Shown here: positions 25,578-33,635 of the stretch, in pieces
Layout: each line of letters starts with the position of its first letter
Position numbering within the stretch: position 1 is the first letter of the stretch
Origin: Heteroscillospira sp050943935
GTDB taxonomy: Bacteria; Bacillota; Clostridia; Oscillospirales; Oscillospiraceae
Assembly (NCBI GenBank): GCA_050943935.1
Contig: JBMNQC010000006.1
Span: 62,001 to 126,000 of the forward strand
Direction of reading: 5' to 3'
Length of the DNA: 64,000 nt
Notes under the pieces: generated by a model
What the model saw: only the letters and a program-made list of their open reading frames with translations
Databases searched by the model: none
What the model was told of the DNA's origin: nothing
Program-made: the position numbers and the translations under genes

Positions 25578-26049
25578 ACCTTGCCCCCTCCAGGCGCAGT
25601 AGCTCCCGCTTTTTATCCACGCCGCCCGCATAGCCGGTGAGGCCGCCGGCGCCGACGACCCGGTGGCAGGGTATCACTATGGATATCCTGTTGCGGCCCA
25701 CGGCGCCGCCCACGGCCTGAGCGCTTTTCACCCCCAAAAGCCGGGCCAGCTCCCCGTAAGTAACTGTCCCGCCGCGGGGAATCTTTTGCAGTTCTTCCCA
25801 CACTCTAAGCTGAAAAGGCGTACCGGCCATGCGTATGGGCGGTGTAAAGTCCGGCTCGCGTCCGGAGAAATAGAGGTCCAGCCAGCGCCCTGTCTGTTCA
25901 AAGGCAGGCAGTTCCCGCACCTCCGGCTCCGGTGAGAGGCCTGCGGCAAAGTATTTTGCCCCCTCGAACCACAGCCCGGTGAGGCTGTCACCATCGGATG
26001 CCATAAGCATCTGTCCCATGGGTGACTGATATTTTGCCATGTACTGCAT
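25570..26049 (-). CDS. Methylated-DNA--protein-cysteine methyltransferase (Ogt-type)
   Basis: 159 residues, normal for Ogt. An N-terminal ribonuclease-H-like domain (residues 1-75) precedes the DNA-binding domain with GTVTYGELARLLG and active-site IPCHRVVGAGGLTGYAGG, including the acceptor Cys. It removes alkyl groups from O6-alkylguanine in a suicidal transfer. An AGAGGA site lies 7 bases before the ATG. It follows the shikimate kinase stop by 4 bases and overlaps the second MGMT-like gene. Confidence 0.92.
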   Translation of the reverse strand: MQYMAKYQSPMGQMLMASDGDSLTGLWFEGAKYFAAGLSPEPEVRELPAFEQTGRWLDLYFSGREPDFTPPIRMAGTPFQLRVWEELQKIPRGGTVTYGELARLLGVKSAQAVGGAVGRNRISIVIPCHRVVGAGGLTGYAGGVDKKRELLRLEGARYE

Positions 26050-26053
26050 ATTT

Positions 26054-26554
26054 CTATCCTCTCAGCACCCGGGACAGGCTCAGAGCCGTATCGCGTATAT
26101 CCGTGTCCATGCAGTCGAACACCACATGGGCGTACTTCTCATACAGGGGCGTGCGCTCGTTATACAGGTCACGCAAAGTCCAGCCCTCGGGCAGGGTGAC
26201 GCCGCGCTTTGCCAGATCGCCCAGACGGCTCTCTATTATATCGTAGCTGTGGCGCAGATACACCACGGTGCTTATCTCCCTGAGATGCTCCATGGCCGCC
26301 GGGCCGTAGATGACGCTGCCGCCGGTGGCAATTACGGATCGCTCCGTATCTATGGAGGCATTCACACGCTCCTCAACCTTCAGGAAGCCGTCTATCCCCT
26401 CGGCCTCTATGATCTGCCACAGCAGACGGCCCTCTTCCTTCTGTATAACCAGGTCGCTGTCTATAAACTCAAAGCCCAGTATCTTGGCCAGCACAACACC
26501 AACCGTGCTCTTTCCCGCACCGGGCATACCAATGAGCGTAACATTCTTCTTCAT
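26054..26554 (-). CDS. aroK: Shikimate kinase family protein
   Basis: 166 residues. Walker A GMPGAGKST (residues 9-17), the DSD substrate-binding motif (33-35), an Arg in KVEERV and the GGSV loop near residue 78 follow the shikimate kinase pattern, which phosphorylates shikimate in aromatic amino-acid synthesis. No other aro genes are nearby; it leads a small operon with the two MGMT-family genes. Clostridia often carry AroK-like paralogues, so the exact substrate is not certain. It is divergent from the GntR operon. Confidence 0.8.
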   Translation of the reverse strand: MKKNVTLIGMPGAGKSTVGVVLAKILGFEFIDSDLVIQKEEGRLLWQIIEAEGIDGFLKVEERVNASIDTERSVIATGGSVIYGPAAMEHLREISTVVYLRHSYDIIESRLGDLAKRGVTLPEGWTLRDLYNERTPLYEKYAHVVFDCMDTDIRDTALSLSRVLRG

Positions 26555-26634
26555 TATTTAAATACACCTCGCAGTCTTAGCCCCTATATTATCAAACCCG
26601 ACGAAAAAATACAATATTTTTGAGTACAAAGTAC

Positions 26635-26663
26635 TTGACAAATGTGTATGAATGTATTATTGT
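26635..26663 (+). promoter_or_regulatory. Promoter of the GntR-ABC operon
   Basis: TTGACA (26635-26640), 17-base spacer, then TATTGT (26658-26663). The -10 element lies within the left arm of the palindromic operator at 26654-26687, so bound repressor would block polymerase. Confidence 0.75.
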
Positions 26664-26687
26664 ATTACTCAGATAATACAATAATAC
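26654..26687. promoter_or_regulatory. Palindromic operator, probably for the adjacent GntR/YtrA regulator
   Basis: Perfect 14-bp arms (26654-26667 and 26674-26687) around a 6-base centre, made almost only of A and T. It lies between the -10 box and the AAAGGAGG ribosome site of the regulator gene, a usual position for YtrA-type autoregulation. Confidence 0.8.
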
Positions 26688-26701
26688 AAAGGAGGTGCCC
26701 T

Positions 26702-27061
26702 ATGGAGTGGAAGCTTGAAGACGACCGTCCCATTTGGATGCAGCTCACCGAGCAGCTCACCCTGCTTATAGTGTCCGGCGCGTATACACCGGGCAGCCGG
26801 CTGCCGTCAGTACGGGAGCTGGCCGAGCAGGCAGGCGTAAATCCCAACACCATGCAGCGTGCCCTGAGCCAGTTGGAGAGCGACGGCCTCGCCTCATCCA
26901 ACCGCACCGCAGGACGTATGGTAACAGAGGACTTCGTAATAATCGAGGCCACGCGCAAGCGTCTGGCGAAAAAGCACATGGAAATATATCTCAGCGCCAT
27001 GGCGCAGCTGGGATACGACAGCGCCAAAGCGGCGGCGCTACTGAAGGAGGAAGAAAAATGA
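26702..27061 (+). CDS. GntR-family transcriptional regulator, YtrA subfamily
   Basis: 119 residues. A winged helix-turn-helix domain (residues 8-75, SRLPSVRELAEQAGVNPNTMQRALSQLESDGL) is followed by the short C-terminal helical tail of the YtrA subfamily, which lacks a large ligand domain. AAAGGAGG sits upstream of the ATG at 26702. It overlaps the ABC ATPase gene by 4 bases (ATGA). YtrA-type regulators repress their own ABC operon and are often relieved by envelope stress or cationic antimicrobials; that signal is assumed from the family. Confidence 0.92.
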   Translation: MEWKLEDDRPIWMQLTEQLTLLIVSGAYTPGSRLPSVRELAEQAGVNPNTMQRALSQLESDGLASSNRTAGRMVTEDFVIIEATRKRLAKKHMEIYLSAMAQLGYDSAKAAALLKEEEK

Positions 27062-27801
27062 ACGAACTGACTGAGAGCAGAACGCCCATAATCCGCTGCC
27101 ACAGTCTTACCAAGCGCTTCGGGGCAAAGGCGGCTCTTGACAATGTGGAGCTGGAGCTGGGCCGCGGCCGCATCATCGGCCTTTTGGGGCCGAACGGAAG
27201 CGGCAAGACCACCCTGATAAAGCTGCTGTGCGGACTGCTGCAGCCCACGGACGGCTATCTGATGATAGACGGCAGCGAGCCGGGAGTGCAGACCAAGGGC
27301 GTTACGTCCTATCTGCCCGACCGTATGTATTTTGCCGATTGGATGCGCGCAGGCGACCTGGTGGACATTTTCGGTGATTTCTACGGGGATTTCGACAGGA
27401 AAAAGAGCACCGCCATGTGCTCCGAGCTGGGCATAGGTCCCCGGGACCGCATAAAGAGTATGTCCAAGGGCACAAAGGAAAAGCTGCAGCTGGCTCTGGT
27501 AATGAGCCGTGCCGCCAAGCTCTATCTGCTGGATGAGCCCATAGCGGGCGTTGACCCCGCCGCCCGGGACTTCATACTCAGCACCATACTCACAAACTAC
27601 AATGAAAACGGCACGGTGCTCATATCCACCCACCTCATAAGCGACATAGAGCGTGTGCTGGATGAGGCCGTATTCCTGAAAAGCGGTCATGTGGTGCGCC
27701 ACGAGAGCGTTGACAGCATCCGCGAGACCGAGGGCAAGAGCGTGGACGCTCTGTTCCGCGAGATATTCAAAACTCAGCCCATGGAAGGAGGCGAGTGGTA
27801 A
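27058..27801 (+). CDS. ABC transporter ATP-binding protein (YtrB-like)
   Basis: 247 residues. Walker A GPNGSGKTT (about residue 43) and Walker B LYLLDEPIAGVDP (about 155) are present; the signature reads MSKGTKEK instead of LSGGQ, a variation seen in the YtrB/CcmA-type exporters. Its start overlaps the regulator stop. With the permease downstream it forms a drug- or lipid-type exporter. It overlaps the permease by one base (TAATG). Confidence 0.9.
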   Translation: MNELTESRTPIIRCHSLTKRFGAKAALDNVELELGRGRIIGLLGPNGSGKTTLIKLLCGLLQPTDGYLMIDGSEPGVQTKGVTSYLPDRMYFADWMRAGDLVDIFGDFYGDFDRKKSTAMCSELGIGPRDRIKSMSKGTKEKLQLALVMSRAAKLYLLDEPIAGVDPAARDFILSTILTNYNENGTVLISTHLISDIERVLDEAVFLKSGHVVRHESVDSIRETEGKSVDALFREIFKTQPMEGGEW

Positions 27802-28601
27802 TGCTGAAGCTTCTTAAATATGATTTCCGCTGTATGTTCAAGCAGTTTGCCATGGTCTGGCCCGCCGCCCTGGCCCTGGCACTCATAAACGGCTTTGTTC
27901 AGGCTCCTCTCGCCCATCATTTCAGCGGCTCTGTCAACGTAGTACTCATGATGCTGTTCGTAGGCGTAATGATAGCCATGTGCGTTATCTCCGCCATATT
28001 TATAATCACCCGCTTCAACTCCGGCCTGTTGGGAGACGAGGGCTATCTCATGTTCACCCTGCCCGTCACGACTCCGCAGCTGATATTCTCCAAGCTCGTT
28101 ACTGCTATAGTTGTTGTGGCTGTAAGCGGCATCGTAGGCATGCTGAGCATGGTAATGCTCATGCTGGGCTATGTAAATCTGGGTGAGTTTTTCAACGACG
28201 CCTAGATGTTCGTAGTAAAAATGTCCGAGGTGGAGCCCCGCTGGTGGCTGGTAGCTCTGGAAATGATTCTGGCCGCCATAGTCTCCGCGTCCAGCGGAGT
28301 GCTGGGAATATATCTCTGCATCGCCATAGGCCATCTGTTCTCCAAGCACCGCATCGCCGCTGCGGTGGTGGCCTTTGTGGTGCTGTCCTCTTTGAGCACC
28401 CAGCTCATGGCCCTGATTTTCAGGCTGCTGGACTCCCTCGGCGTCACCGACTGGGTGAATTCTCTCCTGTCCCACGCCGGCGGCAGCCTAAGCGTGACCG
28501 CCTACGGTCTACTGTTCTATATAGGCCTCGGCCTGGTGACCTGCACAGTAAAGTTTGCCGTGACCACATATATTCTCTCCCGCAAGCTCAACCTGGAATA
28601 A
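27801..28601 (+). pseudogene. ABC-2 type permease with in-frame TAG at codon 135
   Basis: The reading frame encodes about 265 residues with six membrane helices, the size and pattern expected for the permease of a YtrA-type operon (LLKYDFRCMFKQ at the start, NSGLLGDEGYLMFTLPV near residue 75). It is cut by a TAG at 28203-28205, immediately followed by ATG in the same frame and another 131 codons with the remaining helices. No Shine-Dalgarno sequence precedes that ATG. This is a nonsense mutation, a read-through case or a sequencing error. If terminated, the first 134 residues cannot form a complete half-transporter. Confidence 0.8.
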
Positions 28602-28609
28602 ATAATTTT

Positions 28610-28651
28610 ACCCACCCCCTGAGTGCGTACACACTCAGAGGGTGGGTTTTT
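28610..28651. terminator. Bidirectional terminator between permease and MATE genes
   Basis: A 16-base arm pair (28610-28625 and 28632-28647, one mismatch region) with a T-run after it on the plus strand and an A-rich side before it, between two convergent genes. Confidence 0.85.
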
Positions 28652-28664
28652 AGTGAAAGGCGCT

Positions 28665-30011
28665 TTATTTTTCACCTGAGGAATACAGGCGTATGAGCTT
28701 TTTGTAGCAGTAGAAATAGGCGGGCACAAGGAACGCATCTGCCAGGAGCCATGCGGCCGGAGAGGCGAAGCAGGCGGCAGAATATCCAAGCCAGGGTACC
28801 ATATAGGCGACAGCTCCCCGTCCTATCATTTCCAGCGCTCCCGCAAGGGTGGCCAGAGGCGAAAAGCCCATGCCCTGTATCATAAAGCGGAAAATGTTCA
28901 CCAGGGCCAGGGGGAAGTAAAAGGCCACCAGTGTTATCAGGTAGCGCTCCGCAAGCGGCGCCAGGTGGGCGCTTTTGTTATCCAGGAACATCATAACAAG
29001 AGCGTTGCCGCCAAACAGCACTATAACCAGAGCTATGGCAGAGTAAGCCAGACCCAGCACAGTACAGGCGCCCACGCCCTGATGCAGGCGCTCCCACTTG
29101 CCGGCGCCAACATTCTGGCCGCCGTAGGTGGCCATGGTGCTGCCCATTGCGTCGAACGGGCAACAGATGAACATGCTCACCTTACTGGCCGCGGTGGTGG
29201 CGGTAATGAAATCTGTACCCAGCACATTCACAGCCGTCTGTATCATTATGCTGCCTATGGCCGTAATGGAGTATTGCAGCCCCATTGGCAGTCCAAGGGC
29301 GCACAGGTGGCCTATTTTGTGCCAGTCCCACTTCCAGTCCTCGGGAGTGAAGCGCAGGACCTCAAAGCCCCGGCACAGCTTCCACAGGCATCCGAAGCCC
29401 GCCATATACTGGGACAGTATGGTGGCAAAGGCCGCGCCGAACACGCCCATGTTGAATTTGAGTATGAACACCAAATCCAGCACCACATTCACAACGGAGG
29501 CCGCCACCAGCCACAGCACGGGAGTTCTGCTGTCGCCCAGAGAGCGTAGTATGCCCGCGGCCATGTTGTAGAGCATATAGCCCGACAGCCCCGCGTAAAT
29601 GGTGGCGATATAGGTGAAGGCCAAATCAAAAATATCCTCAGGCGTCTGCATAAGGCGCAGGATATAGCCGCAGGTAGCCAGAGTCAGCACAGTGACGGCC
29701 ACGGCGAAGAAAAGAGTGCACCACATACTGCCTATGACGTAGCGGCGCAGGGCCTTGTAATCCCGGGCGCCGAAGCGTTGGGCTATGGGGATGGCAAAGC
29801 CGCTGCATATGCCTATACAAAAGCCCACCACCAGAAAATTGATGGCTCCGGTGCTGCCCACGGCGGCCAGAGCATTGCCGCCCAGAGTCTTGCCCACTAT
29901 GGCGGTGTCCACCACATTATACATCTGCTGGAACAGCAGTCCCAGCAATATCGGCACGCCGAACTGAAGTATGAGCTTCATGGGGCGTCCGCGAGTCAAA
30001 TCACGAATCAT
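28665..30011 (-). CDS. MATE family efflux transporter
   Basis: 448 residues with 12 predicted helices in two related halves. The N-terminus GRPMKLILQFGVPILLGLLFQQMYNVVDTAIVG is the typical MATE start, and helix 7 begins GLPMGLQYSITAIGSIMIQ. Exports drugs or metabolites using Na+ or H+ gradients. The start at 30011 follows TTAAGGAG. No partner genes; substrate unknown. Confidence 0.92.
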   Translation of the reverse strand: MIRDLTRGRPMKLILQFGVPILLGLLFQQMYNVVDTAIVGKTLGGNALAAVGSTGAINFLVVGFCIGICSGFAIPIAQRFGARDYKALRRYVIGSMWCTLFFAVAVTVLTLATCGYILRLMQTPEDIFDLAFTYIATIYAGLSGYMLYNMAAGILRSLGDSRTPVLWLVAASVVNVVLDLVFILKFNMGVFGAAFATILSQYMAGFGCLWKLCRGFEVLRFTPEDWKWDWHKIGHLCALGLPMGLQYSITAIGSIMIQTAVNVLGTDFITATTAASKVSMFICCPFDAMGSTMATYGGQNVGAGKWERLHQGVGACTVLGLAYSAIALVIVLFGGNALVMMFLDNKSAHLAPLAERYLITLVAFYFPLALVNIFRFMIQGMGFSPLATLAGALEMIGRGAVAYMVPWLGYSAACFASPAAWLLADAFLVPAYFYCYKKLIRLYSSGEK

Positions 30012-30034
30012 TGCAAGCTCCTTAATTTAACTTA

Positions 30035-30069
30035 AAGGGATTTTTACTGCCGAGCAATAAAAATCCCTT
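30035..30069 (-). terminator. Terminator-like hairpin after the URO-D gene
   Basis: Perfect 12-bp arms (30035-30046 and 30058-30069) between the URO-D stop and the MATE start on the minus strand. The U-rich bases lie inside the stem, so efficiency is uncertain. Confidence 0.6.
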
Positions 30070-30164
30070 CTGAGCTTGTAATTATACAGGATTTGCCCCT
30101 GATTTTTCAAGAGGACATTCTTACATTATACATGAAATTTATACGCGTTTTTTGTACTGTTCTA

Positions 30165-31244
30165 TCAAAGCTTTGCCGCTTTCTCCCGGACGTACTCACA
30201 AAACTGGTTTGCTCCTTCCACGGTGGGGTTGAAGCTCTGGATAGCCACGCCCCGGGGAGGCAGGTTCTCAATAATGGCGTCTGCATCCTCAAAGTTAAGG
30301 CTGCCCTTTATGAGTATGCGCTTGTCCGCCTCCAGGATCTTTTTAAACTGGGGTATCATATCCCGCACGCTGGGGCCGTTGTTGTCCTTGTTCACCTGGA
30401 AGGACATAAGGCCCTCCACCTGGAGCATATCGTCCAGCAGGTGGAAGGAGGCGGGGTGCAGGTGGACCATATTGTACTTGTAGCCGCGGATGACGTCCTC
30501 GCTGGTCTTTTTAAGGAACTCCTCAAAGTAAGGGGGAGAGAACAGGGCGGACAGGTCCTCCTGATACCACATGTTTTTCTCAGGAGTCCAAATGTTGTAG
30601 AAGCCCATGACGTAGCCGCCGCCCACAGGCTGGACATACTTGTAGATGTCGTCGGCCATTTTTCGGATGCTGACGTTTATCTCGTCATAGAGGCGCGCCA
30701 CCTCCTCAGGCTCCTCGAACATGGCGTAGAGCATCTCCGACTGGCCCATGAGGGCGCCCAGAGTGTCGGTAACTCCGCGCATGATGGGCTGGCCGGAGGT
30801 GAAGCGGCCCTTGCCCGCCTCGTTTATCATACGGTGAAAATCGAAGTAAATCTTGTACCATGGGGAATCCTCGATATTTTCGGGCAGCTTTACATTCTCT
30901 ATGCCGTCAAAGACCTTTTCGGTGACGAAGCTGGACTCGGTGCCCAGCACCTTGCAGCCCAGAATAGCCTCTATCCAGGGGAAGCCGCAGATTGGCTCGC
31001 AGGCGTAGATGCCGTCCTGCTCTATCTGGTCGTACTCGCCGAACAGGCGCTCATAGTCGGCAAGGTAATCCTCCACATGAATCATGTCGGGAGTGATCTC
31101 CAGGCCCTTTTTCAGCAGATGGTCGTTGGCGCGGAACATACGGTTGTGGAACACGTTGCCGTAGCGCATGGTGATAAGGGGCGCCTCCTGCTTTTCGCCG
31201 TTCCAATATACATTGTGCCGCTGTATTTTGGTTGAAAGCTCCAT
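30165..31244 (-). CDS. Uroporphyrinogen decarboxylase (URO-D) family protein, possible corrinoid methyltransferase relative
   Basis: About 359 residues with the URO-D TIM-barrel layout (PICGFPWIEAILGC, FTSGQPIMRGVTDTLGALM, GFYNIWTPEKNMW, YKYNMVHLHPASFHLLDD). The start at 31244 is set by AGGAGG. Haem genes are absent, and in clostridia such stand-alone members are often relatives of MtaA/CmuA-type methylcobamide methyltransferases. The zinc motif His-X-Cys...Cys of MtaA is not clearly seen, so the reaction is uncertain. If cobamide-dependent, it would be a consumer of the vitamin imported by the operon at 1085-22952. Confidence 0.8.
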   Translation of the reverse strand: MELSTKIQRHNVYWNGEKQEAPLITMRYGNVFHNRMFRANDHLLKKGLEITPDMIHVEDYLADYERLFGEYDQIEQDGIYACEPICGFPWIEAILGCKVLGTESSFVTEKVFDGIENVKLPENIEDSPWYKIYFDFHRMINEAGKGRFTSGQPIMRGVTDTLGALMGQSEMLYAMFEEPEEVARLYDEINVSIRKMADDIYKYVQPVGGGYVMGFYNIWTPEKNMWYQEDLSALFSPPYFEEFLKKTSEDVIRGYKYNMVHLHPASFHLLDDMLQVEGLMSFQVNKDNNGPSVRDMIPQFKKILEADKRILIKGSLNFEDADAIIENLPPRGVAIQSFNPTVEGANQFCEYVREKAAKL

Positions 31245-31360
31245 AATATCCTCCTGTATTTGTAGTTTTTCTAAATTATACGCCGCAGCACAGCCGGACG
31301 CAAGACATAAAAATCCCGTCAAAACCTCACAGATGTTATGACTGAGCAAACACTATTGCA

Positions 31361-31395
31361 GTTTTAATAGTTTTAACTAAAAAAACTATTAAAAC
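31361..31395. repeat. A/T-only inverted repeat upstream of the URO-D gene
   Basis: Perfect 14-bp arms (31361-31374 and 31382-31395) with a 7-base loop, about 117 bases upstream of the URO-D start. It could be an operator. No regulator gene is adjacent. Confidence 0.55.
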
Positions 31396-31699
31396 TATAC
31401 AAAAGCTCCCCATGTGCCGGGCAGGGCGCGTGCATTTATAGCACGCCCGTATTGGGGAATGGTATGGGTGCAGTTAGATTACATAATATTATTATTGTTT
31501 ACTATTGTTAATTAGATTGTTTACCATAATAATATTCTGTTAACTAATATATGGTGCTGATTCTCGGCAGCATTGCACCAAAAAGTTTCTTTCCTCCCCT
31601 AACAGGGGAAGTGCGTGTAGGGGCGCGCATTGCGCGCCCATGTGCTCCTGCGCCCCGGTGCGGATATGGAATCGGTTTTTACCGCAGGGGTCGTGATAT

Positions 31700-32000
31700 G
31701 AAACCCATTTCTTTAAAGAAACGGGTTTCAGACTTCCCAAAGAACTTGCCTAAATCGGATACTCTTTTGGGCCTCGCCGACGCGCACAACGCGCTCGTGC
31801 GGCGGTGGATGTTAGCCTGCGACGCTGTCAGGTGAGCTTCACGCTGAACGCTATTGCCCAATTCCCTCGATTCAGGCGCGATTTGGTGGCACTCACACTT
31901 CGCCATTTGAATGAGTGAGCTTTAGCTCACGAATGGCCCTTGGCGAACCGTAAGTTTCTTTGGCGGGCGACACCGTTTCTTTCTAAAAGAAATGGGGTCG
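31700..32000 (+). repeat. Long intergenic repeat, copy 1
   Basis: About 300 bases bounded by two imperfect palindromes containing ATTTCTTT/AAAGAAA (31700-31729 and about 31968-32000). The body holds a GCGCACAACGCGC hairpin. Same orientation as copy 3 (50398-50715), opposite to copy 2 (46535-46855). No protein is encoded. Flanking blocks (the GGGGCGCGCATTGCGCGCC palindrome; the CTCCCCTGTGTAAGGGGAG segment) recur beside the other copies. Confidence 0.85.
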
Positions 32001-32194
32001 CATCACGCAGTCCGCAGACTGCGCCCCCTTCCCCCCGCGCCAAAGCCTCCCCTGTGTAAGGGGAGGTGCCCCGCAGGGGCGGAGGGGTTGGCAATCCCTC
32101 AGTCAGCTTCGCTGACAGCTCACTTTGCACAAGGGAGCCTTGGGCGCGACAGCGCCACAACAATTCTTCATTCTTCACTATTCACTAAACAAAT

Positions 32195-32220
32195 CAAACC
32201 GCACCTTTCGGTGCGGTTTG
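32195..32220 (-). terminator. Terminator after the cation diffusion facilitator gene
   Basis: 11-bp perfect arms (32195-32205 and 32210-32220) with a 4-base TTTC loop, 5 bases after the minus-strand stop codon, followed on that strand by a T-rich run. Confidence 0.8.
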
Positions 32221-32224
32221 GCGT

Positions 32225-33397
32225 TTATCTCTCGGTATAGTCCTTGTCTATATGTACCACGGCCTGACATCCGGGCAGCTTTTCCCGGACCAGCTCCGTG
32301 ATGCGCTCCTTTGCCTCGGCCTCGCTCATGGGACTGTCTATAGGCAGCACCAGATCAAAAATAATGTTTGTGTTGTGCTTACCCTGCACCATACGAAAAT
32401 CATGGATAGTGCAGCGCTCGTCAACCTGCAGCGCAAGCTCGGCTACCTTTTCGCGTCTCTCGTTCACCGCCTCGTCTCTGGTGGCTATGGGGTCCATGTG
32501 TATAACTGCGTCACAGCCCAGGCGCTCGGTAAGCTCCTTTTCTATATGGTCTATGGCCTCGTGAATCTCCAGAATATCTCCGTCCTCCGGAACCTCGCCG
32601 TGGAGGGATATCATCAGCCGTCCGGGGCCGTAATCATGCACCACCAGGTCGTGTATGCCCACCACCTGCTCATGCTCCATCACTATCTTGTATATCTCCT
32701 GCACCAGTTCCGGGTCGGGAGCGCTGCCCAGCAGCGGGCTGAGTGTGTCCTTCGCCGCATCGTAGCCCGCTTTCAGTATGAACACAGCCACCAGTACGCC
32801 GCACCAGGCGTCCAGGTTGAAGCCCGTGTACTTTGCTATAAGCATACACAGCAGCACGGCGCCGGTGGCGACCGAATCGGAAAGACTGTCCGTGGCGGTG
32901 GCGGCCATGGCCTCGGAGCGTATCTTTTTGCCTATAGAGCGGTTGTAAACGCACATATACATTTTCACGGCTATGGACACGGCCAGTATGGCCATGCTGA
33001 GCCAGCCCGCCTCAACGGGACTGGGATTAAACAGCTTTATGACAGAGCTTTTTCCCAGCTCAAAGCCCATGAGGATTATCGCCACGGACACAGCAAAGCC
33101 GGATATGTACTCTATGCGCCCATGGCCAAAAGGATGGTCCTTATCCGGTTTCATGCCGGAGAACCTGAAGCCCACCAGAGTGATGAGGGAGGAGCCGCCG
33201 TCGGACAGGTTATTGAAGGCGTCGGCAGTTATGGCTATGGAGCCGCTAAGCACGCCCGCGGCGTATTTCCCGGCAAACAGAAGCAGGTTCAGTACTATGC
33301 CCACTACGCTGCAAAGCATACCGTAGGCCCGGCGCACAGCTCCGTCTGTGTAATTTTCATGGTCTTTTATAAAATGCCGGGCAAGCATGTTTATCAT
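32225..33397 (-). CDS. Cation diffusion facilitator (CDF) metal exporter
   Basis: About 390 residues. Six membrane helices span residues 20-210 with the metal-site motifs ADAFNNLSDGGSS (helix 2) and ATDSLSDSVATG (helix 5), plus the HPFGHGRIEY loop, all diagnostic for CDF proteins. The C-terminal cytoplasmic domain is longer than usual and appears to contain two ferredoxin-like metal-sensing folds (HDLVVHDYGPGRLMISLHGEV, then HDFRMVQGKHNTNIIFDLV). Exports Zn2+, Mn2+ or Fe2+ in exchange for protons; the ion cannot be fixed. The start at 33397 has GGAGGTG upstream. Confidence 0.92.
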   Translation of the reverse strand: MINMLARHFIKDHENYTDGAVRRAYGMLCSVVGIVLNLLLFAGKYAAGVLSGSIAITADAFNNLSDGGSSLITLVGFRFSGMKPDKDHPFGHGRIEYISGFAVSVAIILMGFELGKSSVIKLFNPSPVEAGWLSMAILAVSIAVKMYMCVYNRSIGKKIRSEAMAATATDSLSDSVATGAVLLCMLIAKYTGFNLDAWCGVLVAVFILKAGYDAAKDTLSPLLGSAPDPELVQEIYKIVMEHEQVVGIHDLVVHDYGPGRLMISLHGEVPEDGDILEIHEAIDHIEKELTERLGCDAVIHMDPIATRDEAVNERREKVAELALQVDERCTIHDFRMVQGKHNTNIIFDLVLPIDSPMSEAEAKERITELVREKLPGCQAVVHIDKDYTER

Positions 33398-33543
33398 ACT
33401 TCCGCACACCTCCGAAAAAACATTAGCTATGAGTATAGCACAAAGCGCGTGCACAGACAAGATATTTTCGTTCCATGACGTCTCATCCTGTATGATTTAT
33501 CCCTTGTTTTACAAAAAGCACCCGTTCTTTGACTTTAATCACG

Positions 33544-33572
33544 TTGACTACGGACTGCGGCTGTGCTACAAT
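33544..33572 (+). promoter_or_regulatory. Promoter of the CorC-like operon
   Basis: TTGACT (33544-33549), 17-base spacer, TACAAT (33567-33572), about 64 bases before the ATG at 33636. Confidence 0.75.
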
Positions 33573-33635
33573 GTTACGATACTATAAGTGTATACTGCTA
33601 TTCGTATGCGCAAAACAAAGGAGTGTTCATCCATA

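Larger units (their letters stand above)
31245..32194. other. Gene-free stretch: AT-rich leader, GC hairpin and long intergenic repeat
   Basis: 31245-31560 is AT-rich, with the inverted repeat at 31361-31395, a nested GC hairpin at about 31408-31457 and a second 11-bp A/T inverted repeat around 31485-31535. 31593-32165 is a mosaic of repeats shared with 46380-47120 and 50310-51000. Short frames in it show no protein features. Confidence 0.75.

Noticed and set aside
28203..28205. TAG as pyrrolysine codon
   Set aside because: ABC permeases are not known pyrrolysine proteins and no pyl genes or methylamine methyltransferases occur in the window.
31551..31835. 94-codon frame within the repeat region
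   Set aside because: It runs through the repeat element, which also occurs inverted elsewhere without keeping the frame.
31245..32224. tRNA or rRNA gene in the long gene-free stretch
   Set aside because: No T-arm consensus, anticodon arm or rRNA motif could be found; the hairpins belong to repeats.
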